NCBI GenBank assembly: GCA_030220185.1
Contig: JASPKZ010004202.1
Coordinates: forward strand, 2,112,001-2,176,000
Direction: 5' to 3'
From: Diploptera punctata
Lineage: Eukaryota > Arthropoda > Insecta > Blattodea > Blaberidae
Length of the DNA: 64,000 nucleotides
A program made the translations under genes and the position numbers. The notes beneath the pieces are model-generated. The model did no database searches. It was not told where the DNA came from and saw only the letters and a program-made list of their open reading frames with translations. Numbering within the stretch: the first letter of the stretch is position 1; each line of letters begins with the position of its first letter. Of the stretch, positions 57,643 through 64,000 are shown one piece after another.

Positions 57643-57939
57643 GTTGATCCCATGACAGGCCTCAGGAGGCCCTTGGGGTAGTAGGAGGTTAAGGCTCCCA
57701 CTTTTTTTCTAGACAATCGGCACTTGATGTCAGCCGGGTTGTCAGCCCTGCGTGACGGCCGCCTTTACCACCAGAACAATCGTCTGGTACTCATTTCCGT
57801 TAGAGGCTGAGTCGACACCAGGGCCACAGTGCCGCCAGAAAGTTTGGGTCAGTTTAAAAATTCTGACCCCACCGGGACTTGAACCCGCGACCTTCTGGCT
57901 TGTAGCGCAGTACCTTAACCACTACGCTACGGCGTGCCC
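57643..57939 (-). mobile_element. SINE-B copy
   Basis: Antisense; GATCCCATGACAGGCCTCAG ... GGGACTTGAACCCGCGACC ... CTACGGCGTGCCCC, then an AAT run (57940-57977). Confidence 0.9.
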
Positions 57940-57940
57940 C

Positions 57941-57981
<41 letters not shown>

Positions 57982-58034
57982 TCAATTCGTGTTCAACTCA
58001 AGGTCGGGTCGAGCGATGACATGAGATGAAAGCT

Positions 58035-58278
58035 TTCATATAGATGTCTCTGAATGGCAAAGGTACCGGCCGACCACGCCTGACGCCCCTTCACATGGGC
58101 AGATGAATAAAATGAAACGAAATGGATGAGTTGAGTATGGTGGAATGATATTGTGGCAGGGAAAACGAGAGAAACCCCGAGAAAACCCTGCCCAAGCTCC
58201 GTTTCGTGTATCACCAAACCCACATGGAGTTACCGGGACTTGATCTCGGGACTCCAGCGGTGAGAGGCGAGCGTCTAA
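58035..58278 (-). mobile_element. SINE-D copy
   Basis: Head at the right: GTTAGACGCTCGCCTCTCAC on the minus strand, box B GAGATCAAGTCCC. A second, shorter copy is at 41140. Confidence 0.78.
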
Positions 58279-58325
58279 CAACAACAATAATTTAATACAC
58301 TAATGATCTTCTTGGTGATAAAATC

Positions 58326-58500
58326 GTAAAATATACAGTCAATATGCCCAATTCACCAAATAATAATTAAAATAGTCAACATGCATTGTCATCAGTCAAT
58401 ACTTAGTCTTGAAAATGACGGCTTCGCTGTTGAAACATGTTGACTATTTTAATTATTATTTGGTGGATTGAGCATATTGACTGTATATTTTAACAACAAT
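58326..58500. mobile_element. Penelope-like foldback, tail-only
   Basis: AAAATATACAGTCAATATGC and complement; the right arm has TTGAAAATGACGGC, stem ACGGC/GCTGT, GAAA, CATG, TT: a hammerhead relative with a palindromic helix III. Confidence 0.65.
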
Positions 58501-58509
58501 AATATTAAA

Positions 58510-58985
58510 TACTAGCTAATACCCGGTGTGCGCTGCTACTCCTAAATAAATGTTAATGTGTTTTTACCACCAGCCGTGCGCTGTTATACTTGCCCGAGAA
58601 TCTGCTTATCCCGATCTTCTTGTCGTCAGTGAAAGACAAAAATGGTTATTGTGAGTTATCCATAGAAGATAAACATATGCTGTCGCGGACTTTTTTGTAG
58701 AGTTTTTTTGAGATATTCAGTTCTGTGTACATTAATTTGGTGTATTTGTTATGGTTTATGCAGCGTAAGCCATTCAAGCGTCAAAATAGGGGCTTTATTT
58801 CACGTTTTTCACTACAAAGGGTGATTTTAGGGGTGAAGGGGTTGAATATCACAACTTTATTATAGCCTGTGTTCTTCCCGGGAATCTCCTGAACATTTTG
58901 CAAAAACCCATCAAAATCGGATCAACGATATGGCCGCACATAGAATACGTACAAACAAACAAACATTGATTTTTATGTATTAGAT
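58510..58985 (+). repeat. Dispersed repeat R copy 2
   Basis: Starts ACTAGCTAATACCCGGTGTG; ends GCCGCACATAGAATACGTAC and TTTTATGTATTAGATAATG. The AAT/ATT runs at 58985-59055 follow. Confidence 0.65.
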
Positions 58986-58989
58986 AATG

Positions 58990-59055
<66 letters not shown>

Positions 59056-59067
59056 ACAATAATAGAT

Positions 59068-59512
59068 AGATAGATCATCGGTTGATTAATGTCTTTGACA
59101 TCGTCCGATTCCTAATAGCCAGTTTTGTCGGTCCATCCAATCTCCTGGTTGTAGATGTTTCTCCTTCATATATAAACATATTCCCTGACTCCAGGAGGTT
59201 TTAGGTCTTCCTCTGCTTCGTCTTCCCTCAGGTTTCCATTCCAAAACAGATTTTGGTAGTCGATCCTCTTCCATTCGCTGGACATGTCCGTACCATCTTA
59301 ATTGCTGAGTTTTAATATAATCTAAAAATAGTGTCTTCAATCTTCATTTTCTCCCTTATAACTGAGTTCCTAATTTTTTCTCTTCTTGAAATTCTTGCTG
59401 CCCTTCGTATAAAACCCATTTCCGTTGCCAAAAGGTACTTATTTGTTTTTGTTGTTAATGGCCAAAGTTATGCTCCATAAGTAATGATGCTTTTAACAAT
59501 TGTATGATATAA
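59068..59512 (-). mobile_element. LINE-F 3' end
   Basis: Minus strand: YIKTQQLRWYGHVQRMEEDR, LPKSVLEWKPEGRRSRGRPK, TSWSQGICLYMKEKHLQPGD. TAGATAGATAGATC tail at the left. Confidence 0.85.
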
Positions 59513-59519
59513 TACCATT

Positions 59520-60115
59520 ATTTTTCATGGCAGAGTAAAGGCCTTGTTTACCACTCGACACGTACAAACCTTTGTTCACCCCTGATATTTGTTTCAAACG
59601 ATTCGTAATAAATTTGTGGAGATATCGTGACATCGTCGGATGAATACATCAGTGACATGCAATCGGTTCTGTTCCATCTTCACTTCTAACTTTAATAGTT
59701 GTTGCCTGTTATCATTTCTTTATAACTACACAAAAACTTTATGTTTCAAGTTACTGCCAACTTGCTAGAATGATAATTACTTCCCCTATTACTTTAATTT
59801 ATTCCCTGCGATTTTAAGACAATTGACGTCTCGATGGATCAGTGCAGCGACTTGAAGCCGTTTCCGAATGATCTCTAGTTCGAGTATCGATGAAGCTCAG
59901 TGGATACGGAAGTCAAATTGAACACTATATAGGAGCCTATAGGTATATATCATTGTAGTTCTCTTCTGAGTTACAAACATAGGGACTATACAGAGTGTAA
60001 ACGAACTATACAAAAAGCTTTCAGATATTTGTTGAGATCTTTATACACAAGAACAGTGTAGGAATTAATCTTCTCTCGAAAAATAGACAAAAACGAAAAT
60101 AAACAAACTGGGGAA
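59520..60115. other. No recognised element
   Basis: Mixed sequence without repeat matches in the window or coding signal; possible unique host DNA. Confidence 0.3.
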
Positions 60116-60119
60116 TATA

Positions 60120-60460
60120 TCCATCCATATCCATCCATAGTAATTCTGCTCGAAGGCAGGTCCTTCACTGCAATCATAGTATTTTCATGCTATGCTTGCA
60201 GCTTTACTAGGGAATTGTAGGTGTGGTAGCTTCCCGTTGCTTTCCACACCAGTGAAGGATGATGATGATGATGATGATGATGATGTTGGCCATATGATTT
60301 CGGGAACCGTTTGGGCCTTAAAGTTTCTCTGACATTTGTCTTACAGGTGAGGAAAAACCCCGATAAAAACTTCACCCAGAAAAATTGCCCCAACCGGGGA
60401 TCGAACCCGGGCTCGCTGCGTGACAAGGCAGCACGCTACCTCGAGACAACAGCGGTGGAT
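60120..60460 (-). mobile_element. SINE-A copy
   Basis: Antisense: CCATCCATAGTAATTCTGCT ... GATGATGATG run ... GGGGATCGAACCCGGGCTCG ... CGAGACAACAGCGGTGGA. Confidence 0.92.
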
Positions 60461-60474
60461 TATATATAGAACAA

Positions 60475-60489
<15 letters not shown>

Positions 60490-60506
<17 letters not shown>

Positions 60507-61235
60507 CATAGAATATATGGCAAGAAAACTAAAAGAGGAATATTAAAAATGGAGATTTTATATAAATATTGAGAAAACTAAATACCTGTGTATAGGAGAA
60601 GAAATGGGAAATATGAATTTCAACAATGGAGAGGAACTAAAACCTAGATTGAATGCATTTATTTAGGAACAAAATTAGACCGTTCAGGCGATAACACAGT
60701 GGAAATTAAAAATAGATTCGCAGAAACAAAGCAAGCAATAAATTCTTTAAACTCTGTTTGGTGGAGCAAGAATATTACAAAAAATATATAATTACAAATA
60801 TATCAAAGCATAATTCAGAGCATTTTAACATATGGTGCTGAAGTTTGGCAAATTCCTACCAGGGAAACGAAAATAATTTAAAGTACAGAAATGGATGTTT
60901 TAGAAGATCAGCTGGAAAATCTAGAATGGATAGAATACGAAATAAAGAAATAAAGGGAATGATGGGTGTACAAGAGGAGCCGGACATCATAGAAAAGAAA
61001 AGATTACAGTGGTATGGCCATGCCAAAAGAATTCCAGAGCAAATATTGCCTAAAATTGTTATGGAATGGATCCCAATGGAAAGGAGGAAGAAAGGAAAAC
61101 CAAAGAAAACCTGGATAGAAGGTGTGCAAGCGGCTATGATTATCAGAGGATTGGAAGAAGATCAATGGATGGACAGAGAGGGATGGCGTTTGGTTTCCGG
61201 AAGACGGCGGCAGCTGTCAATAAACTGGATGATTA
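60490..61235 (+). mobile_element. LINE-B copy, longest
   Basis: Reads DIEYMARKLKEEY, stop, NIEKTKYLCIGEEMGNMNFN, SGDNTVEIKNRFAETKQAIN, TYGAEVWQIPTRET, then MDRIRNKEIKGMMGVQEEPD, LQWYGHAKRIPEQILPKIVM, KGKPKKTWIEGVQAAMIIRG, GRRRQLS. Frameshift near 60880. Confidence 0.88.
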
Positions 61236-61284
61236 CATATACAAGGTGTTACAAAAAAACACCGACAAAAGGGGTGATGTGGTA

Positions 61285-61695
61285 TATTGAGATACGCTGA
61301 TCATTTTTTAATAACGTACCCATGTCCGGAAATGATGCGTTTTCGCACTATGAGTAGCTAACTTCTCAAGAGTTCCGTTAGTTGGATTTCAAGACTCAGT
61401 ACTTGATTGTTGTGACTCAAGAAGCGTACATGATGACGTCACATTGTATTCGCGCGGAATATGTCGATAATGCAGATGACTGCACATCTAACATAAAAGG
61501 TGTAGTGATTGGCGCACACGTTCAAATAAGCCTATGTACGCTCTGCATGTGGAGGCGGATATTTTGAAAACTTGATGTGACTGTGACGGTATTGAGTCTT
61601 GAAATCAACTAACGGATCTCTTGAGAAGTTAGCTACCCATAGTGTGAAAACGCATCATTTCCGGACATGGGTACCTCATTAAAATGATCAGCATT
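61285..61695. repeat. Inverted repeat inside the TIR element
   Basis: TGATCATTTTTTAATAACGT, CCCATGTCCGGAAATGATGC, TAGCTAACTTCTCAAGAG and their complements, ~110-bp arms around a 180-bp centre. Confidence 0.8.
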
Positions 61696-62431
61696 TACCG
61701 AAATCAAGATTTAGATACAAGGAATTCCGTCATACTGCGCAACCTATACGTCATCGCGTCTCCATTTCGTGTATGTTCTTTGTGAACAGTGCCAAATGCT
61801 CCCCTACCTACCCCTTCCCTTCCTAGTGCGCGCCGTGTGCTATCGCGCATTCTCCCCTCTCCTTGTGAACTCTCATAAATAGCTGTGTTTTGTAACATCA
61901 GATCATCATCTATTGAGTTATCGTCGGAGTCTGGTCAGTATAGCTCAGAACAGCTTGTTTGGTTTGTTAGTCCTCTAGGCCAGGGTGGGGCCGCAAGGAC
62001 TGTATACCCAAACCCTAGGCTGGACTAGTGTGAGTGTAAATGTATGTATGTTTATTAATATTATTTTTGTATAGATGATCAATGATAGCATTATTTTCTT
62101 TGTTAAACTAATTATTTATTCATTTATTTTTAATGTTATATCTGCCTATCTTTCTGACTCGCATTAAAACTTTAGTTGTCTATTTTACTAACTTATGCCT
62201 ATTCATTTTGTAGCTAGCTATGCCAGATATGATGGTAAAATTCCAAAGCTTACTCAAGCGTGTGTGAGTTCCTCTTTACTTAAAGCTTCCACGATTATAG
62301 CTTGTAGCTCACTGCACATTACATGTTTGATAATTTATTAAGGAAAGTTGAATTAATCTTTGTCTTTTATGGGCCCAGGCAAAGATATCTTAATTTGAGC
62401 AGTCTATGTTTTCTATTCAAAATATTTATCA
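61660..62431 (+). repeat. Repeat Y, second copy
   Basis: Reverse relative of 46072-46850 (GCGCAACCTATACGTCATCG, CCAAACCCTAGGCTGGACTA). Confidence 0.75.
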
Positions 62432-63182
62432 TAAGTAATGCCACGAGTGATTTCCAAATTATCGATAAATTCACGACTCAAGAAGTGAGGAGTGAATTTA
62501 TCTAGAGAATTTGGAAATCAAGAGTGGCATTTGTTAGGCCTATTTAACGAATAAAATTAAGCTGTTTACTCACAAATCATTATTTAACTATGGTTATTTT
62601 AAAATATTTATATATTTAATGTAAACGGCGATGTTTGAAAACAAATGAGAAGCGATAGGTATGCTTCATCTGCTTCTTTTGTCTGTCACTGCAACCAGAT
62701 CATACTATTTATTGCCAAAGGAACGCAATATTGTAAGAATGCTCTCTAGTGGAGAAAAAATGAAACACATCAAACTGCATATTAATTCATTTCTGATGTC
62801 GTATGATGTAAATATGACAATTATATTTTTCTGGATTGTTACCTGGGAAAAAATACATTTAAGAAAGTACAAACAGTGGTTTCTTTTTTTTTGGTGGTAT
62901 AATCAATTGCTACAAATATGTTTATATTAACTCCCGCATGCGGCATGTGTTGACATTCATGAACTATATATACAATCTGGTAGCCGTATTTCTTACGGGC
63001 TCAGTCACTGCAAAATAATGGCCAGACCTGTTCAGAATATTAAAAAGGAGGAGCTTTCTTTAATATGGTAATTATAACACTGATAAATATTTCGTGAAAC
63101 ACGACTCTGATTGGTTGTAAAACAGAAATCATTGAAACGTGATTGGTCATTGAGTCCCATTTGGGGCATGAGTTAAATAGTC
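62432..63182 (+). mobile_element. Element X, copy 2
   Basis: Same ends as copy 1: TCATAAGTAATGCCACGAGT ... GGCATGAGTTAAATAG, then TC. Terminal hairpin GTGATTTCCAAATTATC... with ...GAATTTGGAAATCAAGAG. The other Y copy (46.07 kb) shows the empty site. Confidence 0.8.
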
Positions 63183-63657
63183 AACACCAATGGTTTGATC
63201 CAGCACCAACACGCCGGTGCAAAATGGTAGCAGTCAGCGTGGTTATACTGCACAAGCATATCTCAATATACCACCTCACCTCCGTTGTGGGTGTTTTTTC
63301 AAGTAGGAGGGGCCATATTAAGATGGTTAATTTTTCCTACTCCTTCATTAATTTGTTTACCTCTATACTTGAAATTATTGGTAATTTTTGTTAGAATCGT
63401 AGGGGGTTGAATTGGGTTTGAAATTTCTAGAAATGAGTCTTCAAATCTTTCGAACTAACACTGATCTTGAAACTACTATAATTTCAGATCTTAGTATTAA
63501 TTCCGAGACACATCAACAACGTTTATAAACTATTGGCTTATCAAATTCCTTGAAATGTCGAATTTATCAGACGATTGCACGCCACTGTACTATTTACAGA
63601 AGAATCGGTGCACAATGAGAACCTTAGCTCAGAATAAAACACGCAGACTCTGTGTAG

Positions 63658-63735
63658 TTAACGTGTGGCTTAATGGTTAAAGCTATGTATTTGAGATTCG
63701 AATACTGATGGTTCAAATCACGACAGGCCACCTTT
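63658..63735 (+). mobile_element. tRNA-like SINE head, unassigned
   Basis: GTGGCTTAATGGTTAAAGCT (box A) and GGTTCAAATCAC (box B) ~35 nt apart, then CACCTTTTTTATTT. Bases 63306-63657 and 63736-63975 show nothing recognised. Confidence 0.5.
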
Positions 63736-63976
63736 TTTATTTGTTTTATTTTACGTGTGTACTGTGATTTGATGACACTGAGATGCGCAAAATATCTATT
63801 CCCGTATTGGTGATTACATTAACATCTGATTAGAAGTTACTTCAGTATCAGTCGCATGACATGAAAGCATCATGGAACATCTTAACTTGACGATATGCAA
63901 CTGATTTATGGTGCAGAACAAGGTAATGGTGAAAGGAGCTGCTGTCATGTACGCCATCCTCAACGAACAACTTTCA

Positions 63977-64000
63977 AGTGTCCGGCGCCGTGGCGTAGTC
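63977..64000 (+). mobile_element. Start of a tRNA-like SINE, cut by window edge
   Basis: GTGTCCGGCGCCGTGGCGTA resembles the first bases of SINE-B/SINE-C heads. Confidence 0.4.

Larger units (their letters stand above)
61242..63303 (+). mobile_element. 2-kb TA-flanked TIR element carrying repeat Y and element X
   Basis: Left end CAAGGTGTTACAAAAAAACA ... GTGGTATATTGAGATACG. Right end complement CGAGATAT-type (CATATCTCAATATACCACCT ... GTGTTTTTTCAAG). TA at 61240-61241 and 63304-63305. Inside are a foldback (61285-61695), repeat Y (61660-62431) and element X (62432-63182). No transposase seen. Confidence 0.6.

Overview
The window looks like nuclear DNA of a large, repeat-packed arthropod genome, most likely a cockroach or close blattodean. 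Two pieces of ordinary host coding sequence are visible. Almost everything else recognisable is transposon debris: several LINE families sharing a GCETWTL...RPxxRW C-terminus, Penelope-like retroelements, tRNA-derived SINEs, Tc1/mariner, pogo, piggyBac-type and hAT-type DNA elements, and AT or ATT microsatellites. The cockroach assignment is inferred from the style of the LINE and SINE families and was not tested.

Host genes. (1) At 832-9253 (+), six exons join in frame to give 323 residues plus a stop: the TPR and 2-oxoglutarate oxygenase end of aspartyl/asparaginyl beta-hydroxylase (Asph). Both iron-binding histidine motifs are intact, and the 5' exons lie outside the window. (2) At 24669-24909 (-), one terminal exon encodes the bHLH domain of an NHLH/HEN protein (fly HLH4C type). 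I see no other convincing host exon.

Layout. 1-9.3 kb: Asph exons whose introns are filled by Penelope-like foldbacks, a mariner-type foldback and LINE ends. 9.4-16.6 kb: a nested Penelope/SINE/tRNA-like stack, a pogo remnant and LINE fragments. 16.7-24.6 kb: a piggyBac-type MITE split by a Penelope tail and a pogo/Tigger copy that itself carries a SINE, then SINEs, a tRNA-like palindrome and LINE-A copies. 24.6-31.9 kb: the bHLH exon, a mariner inside one copy of a roughly 140-bp duplication, a LINE 3' half and a Penelope ORF end. 32-45 kb: LINE-A/B/C/E ends, four SINE families, microsatellites and an interspersed element (X) caught inside a LINE. 45-64 kb: an inverted copy of a 0.75-kb repeat (Y), a pogo deletion derivative, a Penelope GIY-YIG end, the longest LINE-A copy, a hAT-type element, and a 2-kb TIR element containing a second X.

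Most interesting system. The Penelope-like tails carry hammerhead ribozyme motifs: CUGAUGA, a hairpin, GAAA, then a very short palindromic helix III followed by UC, UA or UU. At least four copies keep the core and several more are decayed. Different subfamilies have different helix III sequences (CUGCAG, UCGCGA, CUCGAG, CAGCUG, GGCC), but nearly all are palindromes, which fits dimeric action. Many tails are arranged as inverted pairs, so two ribozymes face each other. Other points of note: a family of 73-nt tRNA-like sequences set inside AT-rich inverted repeats; element X, present twice with both empty target sites readable in the same window; LINE-A internal-deletion derivatives; and one SINE head joined to two unrelated tails.

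Family labels such as LINE-A, SINE-B, X and Y are local to this report. All assignments come from reading the sequence; no database search was possible.
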